Shown: in pieces, positions 20,325 to 29,650 of the stretch
Layout: each line of letters starts with the position of its first letter
Numbering within the stretch: position 1 is the first letter of the stretch
NCBI GenBank assembly: GCA_000969725.1
Contig: JXSR01S008738.1
DNA length: 31,840 bases
Source: Ophiothrix spiculata
Lineage: Eukaryota > Echinodermata > Ophiuroidea > Amphilepidida > Ophiotrichidae
Direction: 5' to 3' (one strand)
Program-made: the position numbers and the translations under genes
The notes under the pieces: generated by a model
Told to the model about the DNA's origin: nothing
Seen by the model: only the letters and a program-made list of their open reading frames with translations
Database searches by the model: none

Positions 20325-20700
20325 AAACATAAAAGAGTTTAACCACAGACTAAGCAAAGCCATCGAATCATTCAGAGAATAAGACACGTTGTAAAACGAT
20401 TGGCACACATACTTAAGGAAAAGATGATATTTTACAATATACAATACAATATTATTGACGTCTCAGAGACAAGAACAAAACAAGACCCAATGCTTTTGAT
20501 ATGCAGTGTCAGAGAAAAATCTTACGGATTACCTGGACCAGCATAATATAAATGGGTGTGTATGATGACTACCTTCGCTGAACAGCATAATCAGACGTAC
20601 GGTAACAAGAAGATCCTAAAGCCCGATATCTATTCAATCCAACCCATGGACACCGTAGACGGGGAAGACCCCAAGACCATGTGGGAAGATGTCAACTTCC
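20325..20700 (+). pseudogene. Decayed non-LTR retrotransposon (LINE) RT C-terminus
   Basis: Broken frames give EFNHRLSKAIESFRE near 20338-20382, NAFDMQCQRKILRITW near 20489-20537, and THGHRRRGRPQDH near 20644-20683. These correspond, in order, to the conserved post-RT motifs of many animal LINEs: the 'R..KA...F' helix, the 'aF...C.R.IL.i.W' block and the terminal 'RRRGRP' basic motif. Stops and shifts lie between them. The clade cannot be settled from this piece. Confidence 0.7.
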
Positions 20701-20719
20701 TCAGATATGAATTCAATTA

Positions 20720-20862
20720 GAGAATAAAATATAAGATTTATTGTTTTCCCTCTATCTATCGTCTCATAATGGATGGGCGTACATTATTTTGAGTAATGGC
20801 ACCCATTACTCAAATGAGACGATATATGACAGGCAAAACAATAAATCTTATCTTTTATTCTC
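20720..20862. repeat. Inverted repeat, about 47-bp arms
   Basis: gagaataaaatataagattt at the left pairs with aaatcttatcttttattctc at the right. The arms continue through a second match (tatcgtctca and tgagacgata). It directly follows the LINE remnant and may be a small MITE. Confidence 0.8.
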
Positions 20863-20874
20863 ATTCTTAGTCAT

Positions 20875-20933
20875 AAATTTGAGTCATTTATAAACCAAAA
20901 ACTATGTTTTTGGTTTATAAATGACTCAAATTT
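20875..20933. repeat. Perfect 28-bp hairpin with 3-nt loop
   Basis: aaatttgagtcatttataaa...aaaac (20875-20902), loop tat (20903-20905), then the exact reverse complement (20906-20933). No mismatches seen. Confidence 0.95.
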
Positions 20934-21074
20934 GACAGTTATTGCCAAAAAGTACAAACATATCATTGGAAAAATGTACACCCCTATTCGAACACGAAAT
21001 ATTCCAAACCCAGTAAAGCTGTTCGCGCCGGATGTGTGCGTATAACTGCATCGCGCCGTGATTTTGAACTCTCT

Positions 21075-21490
21075 TTTGCTGGGTTTTTTTTAGGCCTGCA
21101 CCTTGCTATAATGATACTCATTGAACTTCACTGGCTGCCCGTGTTGTTCCGTATTCAATTCAAACTCGCCGTGTTTGCCTTCCAACATTTTGAAGCCACA
21201 TTGCTTCAATACCTATCTTCCGTCCTTTGTACGTATCAACTGTCTCGTACACTCAGATCATCTGCTGAAAAACACCTCAAAACTCCACGGGTTAACTTAA
21301 AAACTGCCGGTGAACGTTCGTTCCACTATGCTGCGTCTTCCAAACTCGCTTCCAAACAGGATTCGTAGTATTCCAACACTTCCTGTTTTCAAACGCCATC
21401 TCAAAACCCACCTGTTCTGTTTGGCTTTCCCTGAATGTTAGTGTTGTGTTCTCATATTGTTTGGCGCTCTTGAGTTCTTCGGAAGATTTT
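21075..21490 (+). pseudogene. CR1/L2-like LINE C-terminus and 3' UTR
   Basis: From about 21120 the frame reads ELHWLPVLFRIQFKLAVFAF, then YLSSVLCTY, RTLRSSAEKHL and KTAGERSFHYAAS, followed after a frame break by SLPNRIRS, VFKRHLKTHLF and a stop at 21439-21441. This is the well-known carboxy end of CR1/L2-type reverse transcriptase ORFs ('LHWLPV..RI.FK', 'RSS', 'GERSF.YAAP..WN.LP..IR', 'FK..LKTHLF'). The tryptophan after YAA is lost at the shift. A short 3' UTR (ttggcgctcttgag...) leads into ATT-type tail repeats. Truncated at the 5' side. Confidence 0.85.
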
Positions 21491-21509
21491 GCGCCCTTAA
21501 AGCACCCTT

Positions 21510-21694
<185 letters not shown>

Positions 21695-21789
21695 ACCATT
21701 AAAGGTGTAACAAAATGAACAGAAAGTGAACATAGATAATAGCTGATTAATCCAAATAAACCATTTTGATTGAAAGTTTGGAAAAGGTA

Positions 21790-21820
21790 TACTTTAGGTC
21801 CCATCAAAAACTATACCCTG

Positions 21821-21852
<32 letters not shown>

Positions 21853-21972
21853 AACTAACCCTAACCCTAATCCTACACCCTAACCCTAACCCTAACCCTA
21901 ACCCTAAATTAAACCTAACCCTAACACTAACCCTACACCCTAACCCTAAAATTATGGATGGGACCTAAAGTA
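21790..21972. mobile_element. Telomere-like repeats enclosed by inverted repeats
   Basis: The perfect 16-bp inverted repeats tactttaggtcccatc (21790-21805) and gatgggacctaaagta (21957-21972) bracket a tract (about 21815-21950) of CCCTAA units, about a dozen intact with variants such as cctaca, aaacta and taaacc. CCCTAA is the usual animal telomere unit. The palindromic frame suggests a small mobile element or a repaired break rather than a random interstitial site. Confidence 0.75.
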
Positions 21973-22439
21973 CACTTGGTCCGAAAGTTTTATTAATTAA
22001 TAATCTTTAAACATGCATAAAAGGAAAACTGTAGAAGTAGTTGAACATTTTTTCAATGAAAACAAAAATAATAAATATTCGTTATTCCACTCCTCCTCCT
22101 CATCTCCTCATCCTCATCCTCCATCAGCCATCATCACTACATTCTCCGAGAGCGAGTCCTATATAAAACTCAGGCGGGTACTCCAATTTTTTGACAGGTA
22201 TGTGCCGCACGTTTTTTATGTTTGTTTGGTGTTTTTTGTTCCAATTTAGGGTCTTGTGGAACTGATTTTTGTCCAAGAATATCGTTTATGGAACTAATTT
22301 TTCTCTTAATTGAGGTCTCAATAACTGTTTTTTCTCGTGAAATTACAACTGTTTAAGCTCCAATTTGCAGTCAGTGTCGATCATGTTTTTTTTCCCAAGG
22401 TGCAGTGTCTAGTGTCCAATAAACCTTTCTAAGGTTGCA
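21973..22439. other. Unassigned; CTC-rich low complexity
   Basis: A short CTCCTC/CATCCT run lies at 22089-22125. The open frame starting at 22013 (serine and proline rich middle, hydrophobic end) has no recognisable homology and no conserved context. Confidence 0.45.
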
Positions 22440-22631
22440 TTGCACCATTGCGACCACTGTTGGAAACGTTTCATTGATGATATGTTTTTCATATGGACGG
22501 ACTCAGAAGAAAACCTATTGCACTTTACAGACCATATAAACAGCTTTCATCCGACCATAAAATTCACGTTAGATTTCTCAGCAGAACAAGTTCCCTTCTT
22601 GGACACTCTAGTCAAGATCAAAGATCTTTGA
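22440..22631 (+). pseudogene. Penelope-like element RT fragment
   Basis: The frame reads WKRFIDDMFFIWTDSEENLL, then FTDHINSFHPTIKFTLDFSA and PFLDTLVKIKD. 'RFIDD.F.IW' is the catalytic aspartate motif (box C) of Penelope-like reverse transcriptases. It is followed by the typical 'L...LN..HP.IKFT.......FLD' segment. Sequence before and after has no further RT, so only about 60 codons remain. It differs from the Penelope-like copies at 26-29 kb (RYVDDTHTK), so at least two Penelope lineages left traces here. Confidence 0.8.
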
Positions 22632-22639
22632 TCTTTGAC

Positions 22640-23060
22640 ATCTGTTCTCCAAAATCCAAAATAGCTCTATCAAAGTGCATAAAAATTGTAATATCTCCTC
22701 AACGGAAGGTCCGATTTCAAAAATTCAAAAGATTTTTAAAGCTGAAAGTTCCATCTTTTAGCATATAAAGAAATATAACAAATTTTTAGTTGGATAGTTT
22801 TTGACCTGAAGTGCCTAATAATAATGGTGTCTCGGAGTGTTAGCAGAGCAGAACGAGGATAGTCGAAATATTGATAATCACCCCGATTAATCTTGATAGC
22901 ATTCAATAGGATTTCTATAGAGCCGGTCAAATCCCTTTGAAAAAAAACTCTCATTTCAAATGATAGCACCTGTTTTTATTGCACTATATTTCCCGAATAC
23001 GATTTTACAAAGTTCAACATTTTGTCTAGGGGGGACTCCAATATTGCATGCATCATTCTC
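22640..23060. other. No feature recognised
   Basis: AT-rich, no repeat structure or coding seen. Confidence 0.45.
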
Positions 23061-23065
23061 CTGTC

Positions 23066-23369
23066 CACTGAAAGCCGAAAGCGAGTTAAGTTACTCCCAA
23101 GAGAGAGTTTAAACCAGCAAATAAATTTTGACTCTCATAGTATGTCATTATTAACTCCATTTTGGGAGTCACTTGACACCCATGGAGAGTCAATAACATG
23201 AATCCCCTCAGGAGTCACTTCAACCCGACTCCCCATGAGAGTTACTCCTCACGTTGATACTCATGAGGAGTCACGTTGACTCTCATGAGAGTTAACGTGA
23301 CTCCTCATAAGAGTCATGGATGCTGGGCACCCTTTTAAGAGTCATTTGACTCCCTTTTGGCTTTCAGTG
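23066..23369. mobile_element. MITE filled with GAGTC/GACTC words
   Basis: Inverted ends cactgaaagccgaaa (23066) and ttttggctttcagtg (ending 23369) frame 304 bp. The interior has many GAGTC/GACTC words in both orientations, including the perfect palindrome actctcatgagagt near 23279-23292. Repeated 'atgaggagtcac' and 'ctcatgagagtta' units make it able to form many alternative stems. No coding. The target duplication is not clear. Confidence 0.75.
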
Positions 23370-23782
23370 TCAATACCCTTTCTGAGGAACAGTCGGAAAT
23401 ATACACCTCAATATACAACTTAGTATGAAAGTACTTTGATAATGTCTTTTAAAATAGAATAAATGAAGGTCAGGACCAACCAATTGTCTACTTTTCAAAC
23501 CCCCTTTTTGCCTATTTGTGAGTACCCCGTAATGTTCACAGCTTAAACAACCCGGTATACAGGTTGTAACAGAAAAAAATATACATTGGTATATACACTG
23601 AAAATATAAAGTTACACTTTGTATCACATTGTCATTTATTTATATGGAAAGCCAACTTCTTTAGCTACAAAATGCACTTTGTTTCATCCAAATTGATGGT
23701 CTATAAGCAGAGTTATGGCAATTATACTGACCCTACCTTCAAACCACCTGGTCCAGTTCATCCGATTCATTAACCAGTAGCA

Positions 23783-24056
23783 AAGTAAAGGTCAAACTAT
23801 ACTTCTTATGGGCTACCAAGCATTTGGTGCATCAAGTCTTTGTCATCTTATAATCTGATATATAGTTTCAATGTACTTTCTATTAGTAACGGAGGCTTGG
23901 TGATGAAAAATCAATACTCCACCAAATTTTCTTTGCTTGGTGATTTTCAACATCAATCATTCGTTATTGATTAGAAGATGCATTGGAATTAATGTAATAA
24001 CAAAGACTTGTTGCACCAAATGTTTGATAGCTCAAAATAGTATGTTTTAACCTTAA
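23783..24056. repeat. Inverted repeat, about 65-bp arms
   Basis: The left arm (23783-23850) contains gcatttggtgcatcaagtct; the right arm (23988-24056) contains the complement of catttggtgcaacaagtctt. The arms are roughly 80% alike and enclose about 140 bp. It is probably a decayed foldback element. Confidence 0.65.
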
Positions 24057-24130
24057 TGGCACATAATGCCCTAAATCAACCATACGATGTCCAACAAGAT
24101 TACGAGGCTGATTGGTTTTAGTGTTCCATC

Positions 24131-24800
24131 TAACAAAGACAAGACCTCTTAATGGTGACATTGCCCGTAGACTGATGCATTTTTAATGTTAAACGGGACA
24201 CCAAAACAATTTTTAAGAGATATCCTAGTTGGTGAGACAACATATCATCTATATGGCAGAAGTCGGCACACAAGCACTTTAAGACTACCCAGTGATTTGT
24301 AATACAGGTCAAAGGAAACACTATCCGGGACACTATCATTTCTGAATACACTCTCGTTTGCTTTCCCGTGTCCACTAAAGATATCGAGTCTTTGATGCGT
24401 CTGCTAAATGCTCTGGCATAAGAGCAATATTTTGACCTATTAAAGCATAACTTTTATAATAAAATATCATTATTTATTTATTTATTATTATTATTTAATT
24501 ATTTGATTATTTATATTTATCTCTATTTTGTGTTAATTGTTTCCTGTTGTTGTTACGCCCATGGTACTTCGAGACGTATTGTGGCAGGACCTTTAAAATA
24601 ACTTTGTTATAATTGTTTACAATGATAATGATGAATAAAAAGATATACTTTTATTAACTATATGCATTAATCATTGATGAAATATCATCGTGTTCGACGT
24701 AGAAAGTAGACGACATGTGACAAAACCCACAAAAATATCAGTTTATAACAAAATAACAAAGAGAGCATGGGCCATTATCATATCTAGTTCCCCGTACCTG
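24131..24800. other. No gene recognised; TTTA-rich low complexity
   Basis: A TTTA/TTA-rich run lies at about 24469-24520. The bases just before 24814 form the acceptor of exon D. Nothing else recognised. Confidence 0.45.
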
Positions 24801-24813
24801 ATTGATATTACAG

Positions 24814-24909
24814 GAACATGACATAGATCGCACAATTGGGATAGACACTGGATATGTGGAGACATTTGACTTCGATATGGAAGATGGCGATATGACTTTT
24901 TTGATCAAA
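24814..24909 (+). CDS. Candidate coding exon D, protein not recognised
   Basis: A 96-nt open exon lies between CAG at 24811-24813 and a strong donor gtaagc at 24910. It reads EHDIDRTIGIDTGYVETFDF, then DMEDGDMTFLIK, phase 0 at both ends. It is acidic, with alternating hydrophobic residues that suggest beta strands. It continues in frame from exon C and into exon E (QGKMGT...). No domain recognised. Confidence 0.55.
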
Positions 24910-25190
24910 GTAAGCCATTTATAGTTAGTTAGTTATATATACCTATCTTGTATGGGAAAACGTACATATATTTGCAGTGGGAATCAAAGATCCCCTAAAA
25001 ATTGTCAGAGTTGTTTTTCATTATTCAAACGCGAACTTGCTGATATTTGCAGCTCTGAATTTTCAGGGCCACAAGTTCTAGTCACGAGTTCAACACTGGT
25101 AAAACAGTTATCCGGGTGCCAATAAACTAAAAGTATTTCTAATTTTGTTTATTTTATTAGGTTTCTTGAAAGTCGTCATTTAACAATTAA

Positions 25191-25837
25191 GGGCTCTGTC
25201 AACCCTTCGTTTTCTGAAATATTTTGTGCTCTGTAACTCAGCAACGGGTGATTAAATCCAAATAAAAGTATACATTTCTAGAAGCGGATTTGCACACTGA
25301 ACATGATGGTGGGGTCATTTTTGGACCAAAATGTAGAACCATTTTACTTTTTAGAATCTAGAAAGCAAAATCTAGGACCGCTTTTTCAAATTTTTGATTG
25401 TTTTCTTAGTTTTTGAGATATTGTCAAAAATTGGTCCAAAAATGTCCAAAAAATCCCACTCCTGCCACAAATTTTGGTGTCAGCAGTGGGATTTTGACCT
25501 ATTTTTGCCAATATTTCAAAAATGTAGAAAAAATCAAAAATTTGAAAAAAGCGTTCCTAGATATTGCTTTCTAGATTCTAAAAAGTAAAACAGTTCAAAA
25601 TTTTACCAAAGCAAAGTGTAGTTAGCTTTCCGTAAATTTTGGGGTCCAAAACATGATTTTTGGACCTTTTTTGGACCTTATGGCCAAAATTTCAAATTTT
25701 TGTCAAAAAATGACCTGACCAGCGTGTTCAGTATGCAAATTCACTTCTAGAAATGTATACTTTTAAATAAATTTAATTATTCGTTGCTGAGTTACAGAGC
25801 AAAACCACTTTCTGAAAATGAAGGGTTGACAGGGCCC
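25191..25837. mobile_element. TTAA-flanked palindromic MITE
   Basis: TTAA at 25187-25190 and 25838-25841 flank inverted ends starting GGGCTCTGTCAACCCTTC and GGGCCCTGTCAACCCTTC (the latter read on the minus strand). The two halves stay complementary through the middle (ttctagaa, gtatac, gaatctagaaagcaa, ttggtcc blocks), meeting at a hairpin cccactcctg/cagcagtggg (about 25457-25495). Whole length 647 bp, no coding. Confidence 0.85.
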
Positions 25838-25841
25838 TTAA

Positions 25842-26128
25842 GTGAACCATGGGGGGTGCTAACGACCTTTAATAGGTTTTCGCGCGTACCGAGAAAACGC
25901 AAAAAAAAAATCGCCGCTCCATGTAATTGTCGCAGCAGGTCCCTCAGTGGCAAAAAAATTCAAATCGATCCAGTCGTTCTCGTGCTAATTAGTGTAAAGG
26001 GATTTTTCGAGGGCGCTGATCAAATTTGTAAAAACGTAAAAATCATATCGGAAGGGTGTTTTTCAGGGGTGGTCCCTAGAAACCCCCCTCCCCCTTGAGT
26101 ACAAACGGGTGGGAAATACCTTGGTCAC
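25842..26128. mobile_element. Second TTAA-flanked element, directly adjoining
   Basis: It begins after the TTAA at 25838-25841 with GTGAACCATGG and ends with CCTTGGTCAC before TTAA at 26129-26132. The ends are imperfect inverted repeats. The interior is GC-richer than its surroundings (ttttcgcgcgtaccgagaaa, aaacccccctcccccttgag). The open frame from 25784 to 26098 crosses the border of two elements and is not a gene. Confidence 0.6.
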
Positions 26129-26221
26129 TTAAAGTGTTAAAAACCTATGAAGATAGAGGATTTTCATTAAAACCAGGTTGATTACAACGAGACTAAAAGT
26201 TCATCTGTGTTGGTATAAATC

Positions 26222-27838
26222 ATTCTTTGTAATTTATTAGATGTTCTCAACACTAATTTAACATATCTCGAATTTTCGGATGATGTGCTTCATTCTTCAT
26301 CAGGAGTTAGACTGGCAACCCAGATTTGAGGTCAGTGACCTTATTGACACTTGACCTCAAAATCGAGTAGTAGACTTTCGGCATTTTGTGGCGGCCCCCG
26401 TCTCTGTTGAGTGATGGTTGATTAACTCTGATGTATATAGCCTCCTTCACATCACGTTCAAAGTACTTAGTCTCCCGGTCCAGAATTTTAACTTCTTCCA
26501 GATCGACAGTGTGTCCCGGGAATATAATGTGTAGGTGCTGGGAGATCTCACACGAGGTGGAACTAGGACGCCGGTGTTCTAAAAATCTAGTTTTAAAAGA
26601 TCGTTCTGTTTTACCAATGTAACTTTCTTTACAAGGTCCCCTGAGAATTTTACCTTGACAAGGGATATAGTACACTGGGCCGGTGATGTCCCTTTTCCTC
26701 AGTTTTATCTTTTGGTGAAACTAAAAATTTAGTAACTGTCATTTCATTTCATTTCATGTTTATTCGACAAAACGACTTACAATGCAAACATAGCAAGTAA
26801 AAGAAAATACAATAAGACAGACACCAAAATGTAGTGATGTCAGGATAACCCATAAAGTTTGGCTCATCAAGCAAACTTAAAGTATGTGTGGGTTTAAAAA
26901 CACGCACTCCTTATTGGCAGAATATTCTACACAAAGCCTCAGATGTGCCCTTAATATAAGGCAGAACAATGCTTTCTCGACTCTCCGTAGTTATATCCTG
27001 TTCGTTTGATGATTTAGTCTCTTTGGTCTTGTTTGACTCTGTATCAAATGTCCGCTCAGGATAGCGACATTTCATTAGCGCATTGTTAATATTTTACTTT
27101 TCTTCTGCAATATCCTGAGAATCAGTGATGACACAATCAGCTCTGTAATGTAGAGTTCTTATAAAGTTTTATGCTGTATTGGATGATTTGAATAACAAAT
27201 CAAATACTGATCGGTGTGAGTAGGCTTGCGAAAAATTGTAATTTTCAAGCTGCCGTTAGGTTGTCTAACAATGTTGGTATCTAAAAATGCAAGTGATCTA
27301 TTCTCCTCGCCTTCGGTGGTAAATTTAATGGTATGGTCCAGTGAATTCAAATGATCCGTAAACTCCTGAGCAAATTCTTTCTTTAATTTGGTATGGGTGT
27401 CATCCACGTAACGATACCACCACAAAGGTGGTTGGGGCAGTGGAAATGGCACGTAGTTCTAAATGTTCCATATCAAGGTTACATACAATGGGTGAAACAG
27501 GTGATCCCATCGCCGCTCCGTGAATTTGCTGGTAAAAAACTCCATCGTAAAAACAAAATAAGTGCATTTCAGGCATACCTTCAGGAGTTTAACAACATGC
27601 TTTGCAGATAAATTGGTACGATCACTTATTGTTCTAAGCGAGACTGAATAATGGGTAAAGCTTTATCAACTGGCACTTATGTGAAAAGAGCAGTAACGTC
27701 GTAGGATCTCAGTTCTTCGTCGTCTTCAACTCTTTTACGATTTTATGAGTTCAGCAAAGCTCTGGGAATAGGCTACATGGTGAATAGATTTCCCAACGAG
27801 TGGAGACAAAATGTCTGTCAAAAGCTTAGCACAGTTGT
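26222..27838 (-). pseudogene. Penelope-like retroelement, RT plus GIY-YIG, decayed
   Basis: Read on the minus strand from 27838, broken frames give LLTDILSP, GKSIHHVAYSQSFAEL, ELRSYDVTALFT, RTNLSAKHVVKLLKVCLK, QIHGAAMGSPVSPIVCNLDM, then WWYRYVDDTHTKLKKEF and AFLDTN...KITIFRKPTHTDQY. These are the fingers and palm of a Penelope-like reverse transcriptase, with YVDD as catalytic motif. A linker (SNEQDITTES, 27050-26980) follows, then the GIY-YIG endonuclease region (26675-26307: YYIPCQGK, CKESYIGKTERSFKTRFLEH, LDRETKYFERDVKEAIYIR, NQPSLNRDGGR). The 3' untranslated end reaches about 26222. Several shifts and stops plus the insert at 26735-26875 show it is inactive. Confidence 0.85.
26735..26875 (-). 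mobile_element. SINE/LINE-type 3' tail inserted in the Penelope copy
   Basis: On the minus strand it ends tcgaataaacatgaaatgaa with three to four ATGAA units, the microsatellite-tailed end seen in some SINE and LINE 3' termini. It separates the GVRVF.KPTHTL part from the SPKDKTE part of the Penelope linker, which are adjacent in the copy on the other strand (27853-27920). No RNA polymerase III box was identified. Confidence 0.55.
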
Positions 27839-27852
27839 AAGTTATTATATTT

Positions 27853-28234
27853 GGAGTGCGTGTTTATTTTAAACCCACACAGACTCTAAGAGAGTTACTA
27901 ATTTCACCAAAATATAAAACTGAGAAAAAGGACATCACCGGTGTGTACTATTTCCCGTGGCAAGGAAAAACTCACGGGGGACCTTGTAAAGAAAGTTACA
28001 TTGTCGAAACAGAATAATCTGTAAAAACTAGATTTTTAGAACACCGGCGTCCTAGTTCCACCTCGTCTGAGGTTTCCAAACACCTAAACAAAGGAGGCTA
28101 TATACATACAATCGACGCAGCCATAACCAACCATCACTCAACAGACACGAGTCCGCCACAAATTGCCGAGAGTATGCGACTCGATTTTGAGGTCAAGTGT
28201 CAATAAGGTCACTCACCTTGAATCTAAGTCTAAC
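27853..28234 (+). pseudogene. Second Penelope-like copy: linker and GIY-YIG, + strand
   Basis: Frames read GVRVYFKPTQTLRELLISPK, then TGVYYFPWQGK, GPCKESYIVETE, a stop, and KTRFLEHRRPSSTSSEVSKH, followed by a degraded end near DFEVKCQ. This is the same linker and GIY-YIG domain as the minus-strand copy, truncated at its 5' side about 15 bases from the start of that copy. Cysteine/glycine changes (IPCQ to FPWQ, YIGKTE to YIVETE) remove residues of the endonuclease core. The 3' end continues at 29203. Confidence 0.8.
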
Positions 28235-28238
28235 TCCA

Positions 28239-29202
28239 GGCTCATTCTCAGATAAAGCGTGCAACTTTGCCGTTTTGGTGTCGCTCATGTTCGTGTTACT
28301 AGTTTTAAATTAGCGTTGTTTAGCCTATTACAAATAATTTGAGTGATCTAGTTAATATATTAAAGTCATATTAGTAACATGTGTGAAGCTAAACATTTTA
28401 GCATGTCAGGAAAGTAGATAACGATTAATCTGAAAATGCAAAATCGTTACTTTTCCCCATGTCGCCAGCCATACTTTTTACGTTTTATGTGGCCCCGTTC
28501 CTAAAATATTCGGGCATTTCAAACGCAATGCATATTTTTTAATAGCCCGTAATAGGTATTAGTAATGACATATAAAGTTTAATTATATTAAGTATTTAAT
28601 ATGACATAATAGCTTTTTAAATCATGTCGCCAATATTGCAAACAGATACGAACCAAATTCTAAAATCGATAACAAAGTGTGAAAATCAATATGTTGATGG
28701 ATGATTCCGCATTAGATTTATCAAGTAAACTTCAGTCTTGAATAACATATATGTTATATAGAATTATATATTTACAGTAATGATTTACAAGGATATTAAT
28801 ATCAAAAAAACCCTATGTGACTGTCACGTCGCAACAGATACGAACCACACATTTTGTCGCCTTTTTGCAAAACGCGGTACACTATGAGCGAAATAATACA
28901 CCACAGTGTAGTATGTGTCGAGCTTCTAATTTAGTGTAAAGATCAAGTTTGTAAGAAAACTAATTTTCTAAATAATGAATATTTAAAAAAAGATTCCAAC
29001 AGATACGAACCAACAGATACGAACATTAGGTATAGGGAATACAATGGTTAAAAATCAAGTATTTTTAAAACATATCCCATGCACTTTTTCTTCTTCAGAA
29101 GCCATAAGAGTTTATGATTTTGTATGTTTTTCATGAGTTGTTAGTAGTCGAAATTTCAACATTTCTCTAACCAAAGTTGCACGGTTTATCGGAGAATGAG
29201 CC
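28239..29202. mobile_element. 964-bp TIR transposon with TCCA target duplication
   Basis: TCCA at 28235-28238 and 29203-29206 flanks inverted ends starting GGCTCATTCTC with about 38 bp of complementarity (gataaa.cgtgcaacttt). Removing it restores a Penelope 3' region collinear with the other copy (aactcc/gatgaag), which confirms the borders. The interior has repeated aacagatacgaacc words (28640, 28833, 28999, 29012) and gtcgc words, but no coding. A 4-bp duplication excludes hAT, Tc1/mariner and piggyBac; Sola, Chapaev and similar groups remain possible. Confidence 0.85.
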
Positions 29203-29292
29203 TCCAGATGAAGGATTAAGCTCATCATTCGAAAATGCGAGGTATGATAAATCAGTGTTGAGAACACTGGATAAATTACAAAGAATGGTTTT
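29203..29292 (+). pseudogene. 3' end of the second Penelope-like copy
   Basis: tccagatgaaggatt, catcattcgaaaatgcgagg, cagtgttgagaaca and gataaattacaaagaatgg match, in order, the minus-strand Penelope 3' end (26300 down to 26222). Similarity stops after acaaagaatgg, which marks the 3' terminus. Confidence 0.8.
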
Positions 29293-29352
29293 CATTGCAC
29301 TTAATTAAATGCATTAATTCATCATTACCTGTATTATTTCCTCCAATTACAG

Positions 29353-29430
29353 CAAGGCAAGATGGGTACTGTAGCCTTTTTTGAACACTACATCAGGAGA
29401 AATAATCTTCAACCTGCTCCTGGTCAAGCG
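29353..29430 (+). CDS. Candidate coding exon E, protein not recognised
   Basis: A 78-nt open segment follows the acceptor tccaattacag (AG at 29351-29352). It reads QGKMGTVAFFEHYIRRNNLQ, then PAPGQA, and a GT follows at 29431 (gtggtc), a weak donor. The phase is 0 at both ends and it continues exon D in frame (...MTFLIK/QGKMGT...). An ACGT-rich element begins 12 bases downstream, so the donor may be altered or the true end may differ. Function unknown. Confidence 0.45.
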
Positions 29431-29442
29431 GTGGTCACAACC

Positions 29443-29650
29443 CGTCGTACGTGCACGTACGTGCTGTCTGCGTGCAAAAACGTAGGAAAATCGTGGAAAA
29501 CGTACGTTGTCGGTACCGACTCGGTACCGACTCGGTACCAATTTTAGAGCACGCAGACACGACGTAGCATTTTTAGTCCATGAGGAACTTTCTCTGCGTC
29601 CTTCTACGTTTTTTCCACACGTACGATGGACGCACGTGCATCGTACGAAC
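29443..29650. mobile_element. ACGT-rich MITE-like element
   Basis: The ends are cgtcgtacgtgcacgtacgt and, on the other strand, gttcgtacgatgcacgtgcg. Inner inverted matches include ctgcgtgcaaaaacgtagg and its counterpart. The middle carries three GGTACC palindromes spaced exactly 11 bp (29512, 29523, 29534) in a ggtaccgactc repeat. CpG is dense compared with the surrounding DNA. Confidence 0.65.

Noticed and set aside
22013-22249. 78-codon frame with a hydrophobic end.
   Set aside because: The middle is low-complexity CTC repeat, and there is no homology or context.
23964-24375. Two overlapping minus-strand frames of 65 and 81 codons.
   Set aside because: One lies partly in the arm of a palindrome, and neither resembles a known protein.
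25784-26098. 104-codon frame on the plus strand.
   Set aside because: It crosses the border of two MITEs and shows no conserved motif.
26274-26304. Possible hammerhead ribozyme (CTGATGA and CGAAA on the minus strand) at the Penelope 3' end.
   Set aside because: Hammerheads are known in Penelope-like elements, but the bases between the two boxes do not form stem II, and the other copy has CAGATGA instead of CTGATGA.
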